From Aerococcaceae bacterium DSM 111176 (GTDB lineage Bacteria > Bacillota > Bacilli > Lactobacillales > Aerococcaceae), in assembly GCA_015863215.1 (NCBI GenBank), contig JACBXN010000001.1:142800-206799 (forward strand): a stretch of 64,000 bases of DNA, given 5' to 3'. Shown one piece after another: positions 20,377-28,699 of the stretch (position 1 is its first letter; each line of letters starts with the position of its first letter). The notes below the pieces were generated by a model. That model worked only from the letters and a program-made list of their open reading frames with translations. It was not told the origin of the DNA and made no database searches. Position numbers and translations under genes: made by a program.

Positions 20377-22416
20377 TTAATTAAATGATTCCAATGCATT
20401 ATTAGCATCGCGAATAGGTGTAATATCGCGGACGATTTCTAAAACACCTTGATAGTTTAGATTGCCGTCGAATAATGGACGGTAAGCAGTATGAACAAAT
20501 TCACCGGTGGATGTTTTAGTAAACCAGATAAATTCCTCTTGCTTCTCTTTATTTTCAAAGGATTTCATTAAGTCATCTACCATTGGCCATAATTTTGGCG
20601 GGTGACAAAATTCTAAATCACGATTTAATTGAGCAGGATTACGTTTGAAGAACATGTTATCTGTGTCAGTAAAATCATTATAATAGGTAAAGTAACCCTC
20701 TTTATTAACAAATGAAAATTCACCTTGCATCGAATTAAAAATGCCATTCAATTCAGGAAGAGTGAGTGCTCCACCTTTAAGTTGGATATGTTGATTATCC
20801 GAAATATTTTCTGGAGACACAACTTGTTGATTCCCTTGGTAAGTCAGCGTTACAGTCGCCCCATTAAAAATGACTTGTTGTGTTTCTAACGTGTTAGTTA
20901 CTTCGTTTGGCTGGCTAATTACCTGACTCTTCGAAATTATTTGAGCATTTGGAACAATTGGTGAAATACTACGGTCTGTTGGGCGATCAATTGCTTGTAG
21001 GTCAGAAATATCTTCATCAGACTGAATAAAACCTAAATATTCATTATCGTCACTATAAACAGGAATAAACTGCGTATAAATGGATTTTCCATAGATTTCA
21101 GTATAGAAACTGTGGATGGTATCTTCCTGTTGTTTAAATTTGAAGACCATATCCATTATTTTAAGTGCGTATTCATTGATATACACTAATCGTAAATCAA
21201 GTTCTAGGCGTTCATCTTGATAAATCGGCAACTTAATATCAGTGTCTTTCGTATTTGTATAGCGGTAAATTCCGTTTGAATCAAAGAAACGGAATTTAAA
21301 TGGCATATAATCAAACATCCATTGGATTTGATTTAAGCTGAGTTCACCATGAGTAAATGGTTTAACCATCACCGCATCATAGTCAATCGTTGTTGCATGT
21401 GCATTTGACTCAATATTGACAATTAATTGACCTGATTGAGTTGGTAAATTATATGCGTCAATTTGTGCAGGATGACTCACATTATTTGAGCGATTAACGG
21501 TTTGAACGACTGGTGCTGGTGTTTTTACTTGTTTAGGTGTCGAAATAGCTGGCTTTGTTTTGATTTGATCAAGGGTCAGGTTTTCAACCGTTCTCTCTTC
21601 GACTTGTTTTTCTTCGGTCTGCGTTACTTGTGGTTGAACTAACCAATCAGGTACCCATTCGTCTTCTGGTGGAAGGATGGTATAGCCATAGATATTACTT
21701 TCTTGTGCAATTTGATACCAATCTTCTGAAGATAATGCTTCTAGGAGTAAATTTAATAAAATTGCTTCTTCCTTGAAAATCATTTCTTTAAATTCAAATT
21801 CAAAGGGACGGTAAGCTTCAATCACCGAAGCGACATCCGTGTCATTTGGTAATTTTTCTAGTTCCTTTAAAGCGGTATTGAATAAATCACGTATCTCGTC
21901 ATCTTTAGCCCACATCACTTTAGGGGGCGCATCATAACCATATTTCTCTAAAAATGGGAAGAAGACATTTTCTTTACGGTTATAATGTTTATCAAATTGA
22001 CCGATTAATTTATATTGATTAATCAACCCACGTAAAATACCCGGTTCCTCATTTAAATCAATGTCATCTAAGGCTTTGAAAATATTTTCAATACGCATCA
22101 TTGCGCCTTGAAGAGCCGCATTTTCATTTTTATAAACACGCACTGGGTGTCCTGGTAGATCTGCTTCAGCAGTACCCGAGTCATCTACTTTATCTTTAAA
22201 TAAATTCGCATGGACATTACATAATTCGAGAACATCTTCATAAGTAATATCATTGTCATCATTGAAGACTAACTTTTGCTCCATTAATGCAATTTCGATT
22301 GCACTGACATCACTAAATGTCTCATTGAAACGATCTTGAACAGATTCAGGAGAAGCTCCATCATGCAATTCTAGTAAGATTTCTTTTAACACTTCAACTC
22401 TATTATCTGCAGTCAT
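20377..22416 (-). CDS. DUF438, hemerythrin-like and double PAS sensor-like protein
   Basis: A 679-residue cytoplasmic protein. An N-terminal DUF438 region (about 10-70) is followed by a hemerythrin-like helical region (about 85-235). That region keeps GHPVRVYKNENAAL and HYNRKENVFFPFLEKYG, but it reads MWAKDDEIR and later FKEEAILLNLLL at sites that often carry metal-binding His or Pro-Met. After a Gln/Pro/Thr-rich linker (about 255-340), two PAS-like modules follow. The second has the DLEFCHPPK motif and ends EIVRDITPI. The start at 22416 follows AAAGGAG and overlaps the upstream stop as ATGA. The family is often linked to redox, iron-sulfur or NO sensing; this role is inferred. Confidence 0.82.
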   Translation of the reverse strand: MTADNRVEVLKEILLELHDGASPESVQDRFNETFSDVSAIEIALMEQKLVFNDDNDITYEDVLELCNVHANLFKDKVDDSGTAEADLPGHPVRVYKNENAALQGAMMRIENIFKALDDIDLNEEPGILRGLINQYKLIGQFDKHYNRKENVFFPFLEKYGYDAPPKVMWAKDDEIRDLFNTALKELEKLPNDTDVASVIEAYRPFEFEFKEMIFKEEAILLNLLLEALSSEDWYQIAQESNIYGYTILPPEDEWVPDWLVQPQVTQTEEKQVEERTVENLTLDQIKTKPAISTPKQVKTPAPVVQTVNRSNNVSHPAQIDAYNLPTQSGQLIVNIESNAHATTIDYDAVMVKPFTHGELSLNQIQWMFDYMPFKFRFFDSNGIYRYTNTKDTDIKLPIYQDERLELDLRLVYINEYALKIMDMVFKFKQQEDTIHSFYTEIYGKSIYTQFIPVYSDDNEYLGFIQSDEDISDLQAIDRPTDRSISPIVPNAQIISKSQVISQPNEVTNTLETQQVIFNGATVTLTYQGNQQVVSPENISDNQHIQLKGGALTLPELNGIFNSMQGEFSFVNKEGYFTYYNDFTDTDNMFFKRNPAQLNRDLEFCHPPKLWPMVDDLMKSFENKEKQEEFIWFTKTSTGEFVHTAYRPLFDGNLNYQGVLEIVRDITPIRDANNALESFN

Positions 22417-22649
22417 TCTTTGACTCCTTTCACAGTGTAACCATTCCATTCCAATTCTTGGACTAACTGGCTGACGGGAATATTAATCATGTCGCATCCT
22501 TTATTGAGTGTTACCAAACGCCCTACAGATTCACGCATTGCAGGGTTCTTTAAAGGTTTAAAGCCAATATCAACGAGTAAATCTAGAATTTCAGGATTTT
22601 TCTTTAATGTATCATTCACTGGAATTGATAAATCGATTTCATTTTTCAC
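22413..22649 (-). CDS. DUF1858 domain protein
   Basis: A 78-residue protein of the DUF1858 family. The core IDLSIPVNDTLKKNPEILDL, then LVDIGFKPLKNPAMRESVGR and VTLNKGCDM with its single Cys, matches this small fold, which is related to the N-terminal domain of ScdA/RIC-type iron-sulfur repair proteins. The start is the GTG at 22649, nine bases after GAGGAGG; an upstream in-frame TTG lies inside the Shine-Dalgarno. It overlaps the DUF438 gene by ATGA and follows the deaminase by 4 bases, so the three proteins are probably made together. Confidence 0.85.
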   Translation of the reverse strand: MKNEIDLSIPVNDTLKKNPEILDLLVDIGFKPLKNPAMRESVGRLVTLNKGCDMINIPVSQLVQELEWNGYTVKGVKE

Positions 22650-22653
22650 TGTA

Positions 22654-23088
22654 TTAAGCCTCCTCAAATGTGATTTTTTGATAGGGAATATGATTATTCT
22701 CGAGTAATTCGATTGCGTAATCGTCTACACGATAATCATTTTGATAATAAATGGCCGTAATTCCGGCTTGTATTAAAGATTTTGTACAATTTAAACAAGG
22801 AAAGTGTGTAACATAAGCAGCGGTATTTTTAGTTGTAATACCTTCTTTAGCACAATAGAGTAAGGCATTCATTTCGGCATGAATCGTCGCAATACAGTGA
22901 CCGTCACGCATGGTATGACCTATTTGAGAACAATGTGCATTACCTGATACAGATCCATTATACCCTGTTGAAACAATACGATTGTCTTGATTGACCAACA
23001 CACAACCTACAAAAGCACGATCACAAGTTGAACGACTTGCGACCATTTCAGTAATTTCCATAAAATATTCTTGCCAAGATTTCCGCAT
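22654..23088 (-). CDS. comEB: ComEB-like dCMP/cytidine deaminase family protein
   Basis: A 144-residue zinc deaminase. The catalytic HAEMNAL motif and PCLNC zinc motif are both present, with further Cys and His in NAHCSQIGH and RDGHCIATIHAE, as in the ComEB/dCMP deaminase group. Such enzymes convert dCMP to dUMP for thymidylate synthesis. In many Firmicutes the gene is in the comE operon, but here comEA and comEC are absent. The start at 23088 follows GAGGAG by seven bases; an ATG five codons upstream overlaps that site. Confidence 0.9.
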   Translation of the reverse strand: MRKSWQEYFMEITEMVASRSTCDRAFVGCVLVNQDNRIVSTGYNGSVSGNAHCSQIGHTMRDGHCIATIHAEMNALLYCAKEGITTKNTAAYVTHFPCLNCTKSLIQAGITAIYYQNDYRVDDYAIELLENNHIPYQKITFEEA

Positions 23089-23267
23089 TGCCACACTCCT
23101 CATCTATTAGATTAGGAGTATTATAGCAGAAAAATGTATGAATATTACAAAACTTCCATAAATATGGCATAAAAACTCAATATTTATGTAAATAATTTAT
23201 TTATGAGAAATTGTAGTGTATAATAACACTATAAGAATGCGCTTGCAAAAATTAGGAGGGATTTAAT

Positions 23268-23546
23268 ATGGGACAATCGATTTTAACAAATTTGGAATAT
23301 GAGACAAAAATTTCACCCGGAGCTTATTTTCATTTACAAACCGACTGGTTTACGACGGATCAAGAAATTCAATCAATTATTATTGACCAAGATAATGTCT
23401 TCTCGAAAATATTATCTCTTTATCCAAAGGGATTTGTTTTATATTTAGAACAAACCCCAGATGGGAGTATTTACCGGACGAATTATCCACTTCATCTCAA
23501 GGAAGGGTCGGATGCTTACTTAGTAGATTGGAATTATGAGTATTAA
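23268..23546 (+). CDS. small protein of unknown function
   Basis: A 92-residue protein I do not recognise. It has no signal peptide or membrane segment, is rich in Tyr, Asp and Ile, and shows patterns such as SPGAYFHLQTDWFTTDQEIQ. It is very likely real: AGGAGGG lies upstream of the ATG, TATAAT lies at 23219-23224, and a strong terminator follows directly. It is a one-gene transcript between the divergent deaminase operon and pheA. Confidence 0.65.
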   Translation: MGQSILTNLEYETKISPGAYFHLQTDWFTTDQEIQSIIIDQDNVFSKILSLYPKGFVLYLEQTPDGSIYRTNYPLHLKEGSDAYLVDWNYEY

Positions 23547-23552
23547 TGTGTG

Positions 23553-23580
23553 GGACTAGTAAAGCTAGTCCTATTTTTTA
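23553..23580 (+). terminator. intrinsic terminator after the 92-residue protein
   Basis: GGACTAG (23553-23559) and CTAGTCC (23565-23571) form a 7-bp stem with a 5-base loop followed by TATTTTTT. Confidence 0.82.
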
Positions 23581-23665
23581 TAAAATGAGAAAATGATTAA
23601 ACTAACTTGTAATTCCTAAATGGGTTCACTAGAATAAGTATATTATTAGAAAGAGAGGTAATGCT

Positions 23666-24538
23666 ATGAAGGTTGGTTATTTGGGAATTCCCGGATCTTA
23701 TTCTGAAATGACAGCACTTGATTATGTCGATCGGAGTGCTAAATTAAGAGAGAGTGATAATGAACTTATCGGCTTTAATCAATTTGAAAAGATGATTAAC
23801 GATTTAGTAGAGGGTGAATTAGACTATGCCGTATTACCTGCTGAAAACTCAACAACGGGATTGATTTCAAGAGCCGTTGATTTATTACGTGGTGCGCCAC
23901 TGATGATTATTGATGATGCTTATCAACCTGTCTCTCATACATTATGGGGATTACCAGGAGCTAAAATAGAATCATTAAAGCAAGTTTATTCACATCCTGA
24001 AGCATTGTCACAGTGTGATGAATTTTTCGAAGCACATCCTTATATAGAGGAACGAGAATACAGTAGTACAGCTCAGGCTGTAAAATTTATTAAGGAGTTA
24101 GGTGATCCATCAAATGGTGCTTTAGCTAGCCGCCGTGCTGGAGAATTGATTGGCTTAGAACCTTTAATGGATGATGTACAAACTGAAAATAATAATGCGA
24201 CACGCTTTTATATCATCCGACATCAAGATAATGCGCCAAAAGAAGGGTCGCGCTTAATTTTACATGTGCAGACTAAACATGAGACAGGCGCTTTATCTAA
24301 GGTATTACAAGTATTTGATATTTTGAACTGTAACCTCGAATTACTAACCGCTCGTCCTATTCCAGGACGTGCCTTTGCTTATGGCTTTATCATTGAGATT
24401 GATATGGGTCAAATGACAGAGAATGTCGATCTTTTATTAGCCATGATTCGCCAAGTAACAATTGACCATCAAGTGTTCGGTCAATTTACCCCCGATCATT
24501 ACCCTTTATCACAGAAAGATGATGATATTTATGACTAA
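23666..24538 (+). CDS. pheA: prephenate dehydratase
   Basis: The enzyme converts prephenate to phenylpyruvate, the precursor of phenylalanine. The catalytic domain covers about 1-185, with GYLGIPGSYSEM at the start and the conserved Thr-Arg-Phe in NNATRFYII. The C-terminal ACT domain (about 200-275), GALSKVLQVFDILNCNLELL, should bind phenylalanine for feedback control. The 290-residue form lacks a fused chorismate mutase, which is a separate gene at 32154. Its end overlaps tyrA by 8 bases. Confidence 0.96.
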   Translation: MKVGYLGIPGSYSEMTALDYVDRSAKLRESDNELIGFNQFEKMINDLVEGELDYAVLPAENSTTGLISRAVDLLRGAPLMIIDDAYQPVSHTLWGLPGAKIESLKQVYSHPEALSQCDEFFEAHPYIEEREYSSTAQAVKFIKELGDPSNGALASRRAGELIGLEPLMDDVQTENNNATRFYIIRHQDNAPKEGSRLILHVQTKHETGALSKVLQVFDILNCNLELLTARPIPGRAFAYGFIIEIDMGQMTENVDLLLAMIRQVTIDHQVFGQFTPDHYPLSQKDDDIYD

Positions 24539-25409
24539 AATTGCCATTGTTGGTTTAGGTGTTGTAGGTGGATCTCTTGCAAAAGGACTCAAAGAAAATC
24601 CGGTTGCAGATGAGGAAGTATTAGCCATTGATATTAACCCTAAAACCATCGAAACAGCATTAGAACAAGGGGTTATTGACCGCGGAGAAACTGAAAATAA
24701 AACCATTTTACAAGAAGCAGATATTGTTTTTATTTGTTTATATCCTAATGCTATGCGAGACTTTTTAGTGAATCATCAAGATGAATTTAAAAAAGGTGCC
24801 ATATTAACCGATGTTGTAGGGGTAAAACAAGCATTATTAAATCAAATTATTGATGTTATCCCGCCGCAAGTTGATTTTATCTTTGGTCATCCGATGGCTG
24901 GGCGTGAGAAAACAGGCTTTGATTTTGCCGATGCTAGAGTTTTAAAGGGTGCGAATTATTTACTCACTATTCGTCCTGAAAATACCCCAGAAAATATTGA
25001 GACACTGTCTGCTATTATCCATCGTATCGGATTTAAACGGATTACTAATGTAACGCCTCAAAAGCATGATGATATGATTGCCTTTACGAGTCAATTAACG
25101 CATGCGATTGCTGTCGCTTTGGTTAATTCAGATGATGATTATCAAGAAACTGTTAAATATGTGGGAGATTCTTACCGTGATTTAACGCGGATTGCAAAGA
25201 TAAATGAAAATTTATGGTCTGAGTTATTCATGACGAATAAAGAATCACTACTGCCAGTAATAGATCATTTCCAACAGGAATTAGATGCTATAAGGCAGGC
25301 AGTTGCAGATGAAGATAAAGAGGCACTGGAATCTATTTTTATCACTTCGACAAAGCGTCGTGAGTATTATGATGAGATGGATTTTAGAACAAAAGATAAG
25401 TTAAATTAA
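24531..25409 (+). CDS. tyrA: prephenate dehydrogenase
   Basis: The enzyme oxidises prephenate to 4-hydroxyphenylpyruvate for tyrosine. The N-terminal Rossmann fold shows KIAIVGLGVVGGSLAKG. GHPMAGREKTG and SQLTHAIAVAL are family motifs of the substrate pocket. At 292 residues there is no C-terminal ACT domain, unlike the longer B. subtilis enzyme. The ATG at 24531 overlaps the end of pheA, and an upstream frame extension inside pheA is rejected. It is cotranscribed with pheA and ends at the shared terminator. Confidence 0.95.
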   Translation: MTKIAIVGLGVVGGSLAKGLKENPVADEEVLAIDINPKTIETALEQGVIDRGETENKTILQEADIVFICLYPNAMRDFLVNHQDEFKKGAILTDVVGVKQALLNQIIDVIPPQVDFIFGHPMAGREKTGFDFADARVLKGANYLLTIRPENTPENIETLSAIIHRIGFKRITNVTPQKHDDMIAFTSQLTHAIAVALVNSDDDYQETVKYVGDSYRDLTRIAKINENLWSELFMTNKESLLPVIDHFQQELDAIRQAVADEDKEALESIFITSTKRREYYDEMDFRTKDKLN

Positions 25410-25412
25410 AGA

Positions 25413-25447
25413 GTACTGCTCCAGTAAATAATCAACTGGAGCAGTAC
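25413..25447. terminator. bidirectional terminator between tyrA and aroQ
   Basis: GTACTGCTCCAGT (25413-25425) and ACTGGAGCAGTAC (25435-25447) form a perfect 13-bp stem with a 9-base loop between convergent genes. The T tracts are short on both sides. Confidence 0.75.
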
Positions 25448-25459
25448 ACTTTAATATTT

Positions 25460-25888
25460 TTATCTATTTTGTAAGGCTAGGATGCCTAAAATATATGATT
25501 CCTTACCAAAACCAGAAATTTGGCCAATACATGCTGGCGCGATAACAGATGTATGCCGGAATGTTTCACGTTGGTGGATGGCTGATAAATGAACTTCAAC
25601 AGTTGGAACAGGAATTCCAGATATAGCATCGTGGATCGCATAAGAGTAATGCGTGAAAGCACCTGCATTAATCACGATACCGTCATAGTTATCAAAATGC
25701 GATTCTTGAATTTGATCGATGATATCTCCCTCGTGATTACTCTGGAAGAAAGTGACCTCGATATCTGTTTCCTCGCAATAAGTTTCAATGTAATCATTGA
25801 TATCAGATAATGTTTCCCCACCGTACACTTCGGGTTCTCTTAAACCGAGTAAATTTAAATTAGGACCGTTAATTATTTTTAATTTCAT
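25460..25888 (-). CDS. aroQ: 3-dehydroquinate dehydratase, type II
   Basis: The enzyme converts 3-dehydroquinate to 3-dehydroshikimate. The 142 residues show the type II signature KIINGPNLNLLGLREPEVYG with the catalytic Tyr, INAGAFTHYSYAI and VEVHLSAIHQRE. The start is the ATG at 25888, one base after the aroK stop and six bases after AGGTG. An upstream GTG lies within that site and is not used. It is the third gene of aroE-aroK-aroQ. Confidence 0.95.
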   Translation of the reverse strand: MKLKIINGPNLNLLGLREPEVYGGETLSDINDYIETYCEETDIEVTFFQSNHEGDIIDQIQESHFDNYDGIVINAGAFTHYSYAIHDAISGIPVPTVEVHLSAIHQRETFRHTSVIAPACIGQISGFGKESYILGILALQNR

Positions 25889-25889
25889 A

Positions 25890-26402
25890 TTAAGCACCTG
25901 CTACCTTTTGTATGATGCGATCAATTTCTTCTAGTAAGTCATCAAATTCGCCATCATTTTTAATTTGATAGTCACTATGTTCTTGATATAAAGCATAACG
26001 TTCTTCATACATTTGGTCTAATTTAGCATGGCTGTCGTCTTCACCCTCTAACAATGGACGGCCATCAACGTTGATATTTTCTTTGATTGTTTCTAGTGGA
26101 CGATCAATAAAAATCAGTACACCATTCTCCTTCAGGAGGGCCACATTTTCTTCGCGTAATATTGTACCGCCACCGGTTGCAATGATTTGACCTGAACGTT
26201 TGCTAACCTCTTTGGTAATACCAGTTTCCTGGTCGCGGAAATACTCTTCGCCCTTTTCAAACATTTCAGGAATAGTTTCCCCAGAAAAGCTGACGACCGC
26301 TTCGTCTAGGTCAATAAATGGGTAGCGCAAATGATTGGCAATAACACGCCCTGCTGTTGATTTCCCACTACCAGTCATACCAATTAAGACAATATTTTTC
26401 AT
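25890..26402 (-). CDS. aroK: shikimate kinase
   Basis: The kinase phosphorylates shikimate with ATP. The 170 residues include the P-loop GMTGSGKSTAGR (about 7-18), the shikimate-binding FIDLDEAV and the ATGGGTILREENV block, followed by the lid region around DGRPLLEGE. Its ATG overlaps the aroE stop as ATGA, so the two are translationally coupled. Confidence 0.95.
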   Translation of the reverse strand: MKNIVLIGMTGSGKSTAGRVIANHLRYPFIDLDEAVVSFSGETIPEMFEKGEEYFRDQETGITKEVSKRSGQIIATGGGTILREENVALLKENGVLIFIDRPLETIKENINVDGRPLLEGEDDSHAKLDQMYEERYALYQEHSDYQIKNDGEFDDLLEEIDRIIQKVAGA

Positions 26403-27205
26403 TGATTTAATACCTCTTTCACTCGTGTGCGAATTCGTTTGATCGCATCATCATTAATTATAATTTCTTCCCAAATTTCTACCGATTTAATGGCTTGTCC
26501 AATTAACATATCAAGTCCATTGATCGTTTGTTTGTTTTGATCATTTCCATACGATAAAAATTTAGTTATGGCAGGATTATAAGTCATATCAAACAAGTAA
26601 TCAAAATTTTGAACTACGTCAGGTGATACAGGCGAAGCATCAACATTAGGATGCATCCCGATAGGCGTTCCATTGATTAAAATATCGCCTTTAGTATTAG
26701 CTAAGTCGTCGTAATCAATGCGGTTGAATGGATCGTCGTGAGGTTGATTTTTATTACGGGTAACAATCGTTACCGAAGCAGCATGATTATCTTGAATATA
26801 GTGTGCCGCTGTTATAGATGCTCCACCTGAACCTAAAATATAAACAGTCTTATCTTTAATATCCCACCCATTCACCTCAAAAGAAAAGCCAACACCATCG
26901 TAATCTGTATTATAACCTTTTATCTGACCATCTGATAGTTTTAAAGTATTCACTGCATTTAACCGTGTCGCTAATTCAGATAGTTCATCGATATAAAGGA
27001 AGAATTGTTTCTTATAAGGAATCGTCACATTAGCGCCTCCAATATCTAAGACTTTCATTCCTGCAATGGCATCTTTGAGTTGATTCTCCTCTAATTGTCT
27101 TGCACGATAACTTGCATTGATATTAGCCTCTTCATAGATAATTTTATGTAATTGTGGAGAGAAACTATGACCAACGGGATGACCGAATAATAAGTAAAAA
27201 TTCAT
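26399..27205 (-). CDS. aroE: shikimate dehydrogenase
   Basis: The NADP-dependent enzyme reduces 3-dehydroshikimate to shikimate. The substrate-binding N-terminus shows GHPVGHSFSPQLHK, NVTIPYKKQ with the catalytic Lys, and NTDYDGVGF. The nucleotide fold has VYILGSGGASITAA, and NGTPIGMHPN follows. At 268 residues it is slightly short but complete. A TATAAT on the minus strand at 27242-27247 is a likely -10 for aroE-aroK-aroQ, divergent from the aroF operon. Confidence 0.95.
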   Translation of the reverse strand: MNFYLLFGHPVGHSFSPQLHKIIYEEANINASYRARQLEENQLKDAIAGMKVLDIGGANVTIPYKKQFFLYIDELSELATRLNAVNTLKLSDGQIKGYNTDYDGVGFSFEVNGWDIKDKTVYILGSGGASITAAHYIQDNHAASVTIVTRNKNQPHDDPFNRIDYDDLANTKGDILINGTPIGMHPNVDASPVSPDVVQNFDYLFDMTYNPAITKFLSYGNDQNKQTINGLDMLIGQAIKSVEIWEEIIINDDAIKRIRTRVKEVLNQ

Positions 27206-27361
27206 GACTGGCCTCTTTCTTATGTTTAGTAAATTTTCTCCATTATACTATAAAGCGATTGAAGATTAATAATATTTTAAAATTATGAGATTAAAAAGAG
27301 GGTAAATGGAGGGTTTGATAACAAAAAAGATGAGAAAGATTAAAAGTTTTCTAATTTCATA

Positions 27362-27390
27362 TTGACAAAATGGATTAGCTACTCTATGAT
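27362..27390 (+). promoter_or_regulatory. promoter of the aroF operon
   Basis: A perfect TTGACA (27362-27367) and TATGAT (27385-27390) are separated by 17 bases. The leader-peptide ATG is 33 bases downstream. Confidence 0.82.
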
Positions 27391-27423
27391 AGTCGTAACA
27401 CATTAATTCAGGAGGAAAATAGA

Positions 27424-27489
27424 ATGTTACAAACAATCACAACCCCTCAATTGAATACTTATTTTACTTTTTGGTTTTTTAACAGTTAA
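27424..27489 (+). CDS. aromatic-rich leader peptide of the aroF operon
   Basis: A 21-codon frame starts at an ATG 6-7 bases after AGGAGGAAAA. It contains TYFTFWFFN near its end: one Tyr, four Phe and one Trp within seven codons, just before the TAA. It lies between a strong promoter and a terminator that precedes the DAHP synthase gene. This is the design of ribosome-mediated attenuation, in which a ribosome stalled by lack of aromatic aminoacyl-tRNA changes the RNA fold. Too short for normal gene callers; no function beyond translation sensing is expected. Confidence 0.82.
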   Translation: MLQTITTPQLNTYFTFWFFNS

Positions 27490-27494
27490 TCTGT

Positions 27495-27632
27495 GGAAGC
27501 TAAAAAGTATTTAGTGTGTCAAGCTCCTCAGATTGTAAAAAACAATCGAATGGAGCCCATTCTAAGCAATTAGAACTCTATGAGCCTTTAAGGAGCTACA
27601 TTCGATCAGTAGATTTGAATGTAGCTTTTTTT
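27495..27632 (+). promoter_or_regulatory. attenuator with competing hairpins and terminator before aroF
   Basis: Terminator: AGCTACATTC (27594-27603) pairs with GAATGTAGCT (27617-27626), followed by seven T residues. Upstream, AGCTCCT (27522-27528) is perfectly complementary to AGGAGCT (27591-27597), which would capture the 5' arm of the terminator. The same AGCTCC can instead pair with GGAAGCT (27495-27501) directly after the leader-peptide stop, or with GGAGC (27552-27556). A ribosome held on the aromatic codons would cover the first segment and favour the antiterminator. The pairings are seen; the switching is inferred. Confidence 0.75.
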
Positions 27633-27666
27633 GTCGAAGTTTTTATAAAAGAAAGGAATTTATAAT

Positions 27667-28698
27667 ATGATTATTGTATTTCGCAGACGAGCAACAGCAG
27701 AAGACGTTAATGAGGTTATCAAACTTGCTGAATCTTTTGGTGTAGAATCACATATGATTGAAGGACAGGGCCGTAATGTTATTGGTTTAGTTGGAGACAC
27801 AGCAAAGATCGACCCACTTAGAATTAAAGCGTTAGATAATATTGCGGAGGTAGTACGTGTATCAGCACCTTACAAATTAGCTAACCGTGCTTTCCATCCT
27901 GACAATACTCAAATTGAAGTACGTGGACAAATTATTGGTGGTAAAGAATTAGCAATTATGGCAGGACCTTGTTCTGTTGAAGGTGAAGAGCATATGGTTA
28001 TGATGGCGCAACGTATGAAAGCTGCTGGAGCAAACTTCATTCGTGGTGGAGCATTCAAACCTCGTTCATCACCATACTCATTCCAAGGTTTAGGGGTAAA
28101 AGGTTTAGAACATTTAGTTAAAGCGCGTGAAGCAACAGGTTTACCCATTGTTACTGAGTTAATGTCAACAGAACATTTAGACGTTGTGGTTGAGATGGCT
28201 GATATGATTCAAATTGGTGCTCGTAATATGCAAAACTTTGATTTACTTAAAGAAATCGGTAAAACAAAAACACCGATTTTACTAAAACGTGGTTTAACAG
28301 CAACTTACGAAGAATGGCTTATGTCAGCGGAATACATTATGTCTGAAGGAAATCCAAATGTTATTTTATGTGAGCGTGGTATTCGTACTTACGAACCGGA
28401 AACACGTAACACATTAGATATTCAAGCAGTTCCTGTTATTAAGCAAAAGTCTCATTTACCAATTATCGTTGACCCAAGTCACGCGGCAGGTATGGACTGG
28501 TTAGTAGCAGCAGGTGCTCGTGCTGGGGTTGCGGCTGGAGCAGATGGACTGATGATTGAAACACATAATGAACCAGAAAAAGCATGGTCAGATGGTCAAC
28601 AATGTTTAACTCCGGATGAATTTGCTGATGTCATGGCTCAATTAAGTAAAATTGCTGAAGCAGTTGATCGTACGATGCCTGAAGTAAAAGAGGGATAA
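27667..28698 (+). CDS. aroF: 3-deoxy-7-phosphoheptulonate (DAHP) synthase
   Basis: The enzyme condenses phosphoenolpyruvate and erythrose-4-phosphate, the first committed step of the shikimate pathway. An N-terminal ferredoxin-like regulatory domain (about 1-70: MIIVFRRRATAEDVNEV) precedes the TIM-barrel core. Core motifs are MAGPCSVEG, GGAFKPRSSPYSFQGLG, LLKRGL and DPSHAAG. This is the type I-beta class with regulatory domain; feedback by tyrosine, phenylalanine, chorismate or prephenate is possible. It is the first structural gene after the attenuator, so the whole operon should respond to aromatic amino-acid supply. Confidence 0.96.
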   Translation: MIIVFRRRATAEDVNEVIKLAESFGVESHMIEGQGRNVIGLVGDTAKIDPLRIKALDNIAEVVRVSAPYKLANRAFHPDNTQIEVRGQIIGGKELAIMAGPCSVEGEEHMVMMAQRMKAAGANFIRGGAFKPRSSPYSFQGLGVKGLEHLVKAREATGLPIVTELMSTEHLDVVVEMADMIQIGARNMQNFDLLKEIGKTKTPILLKRGLTATYEEWLMSAEYIMSEGNPNVILCERGIRTYEPETRNTLDIQAVPVIKQKSHLPIIVDPSHAAGMDWLVAAGARAGVAAGADGLMIETHNEPEKAWSDGQQCLTPDEFADVMAQLSKIAEAVDRTMPEVKEG

Positions 28699-28699
28699 T

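Noticed and set aside
24462..24530. Longer tyrA start inside pheA
   Set aside because: The extra 23 residues are pheA sequence read in another frame; the Rossmann fold begins at the ATG at 24531.
27206..27666. T-box in the aroF leader
   Set aside because: No AGGTGG-type T-box sequence or Stem I motifs are present; the aromatic leader peptide explains the layout better.
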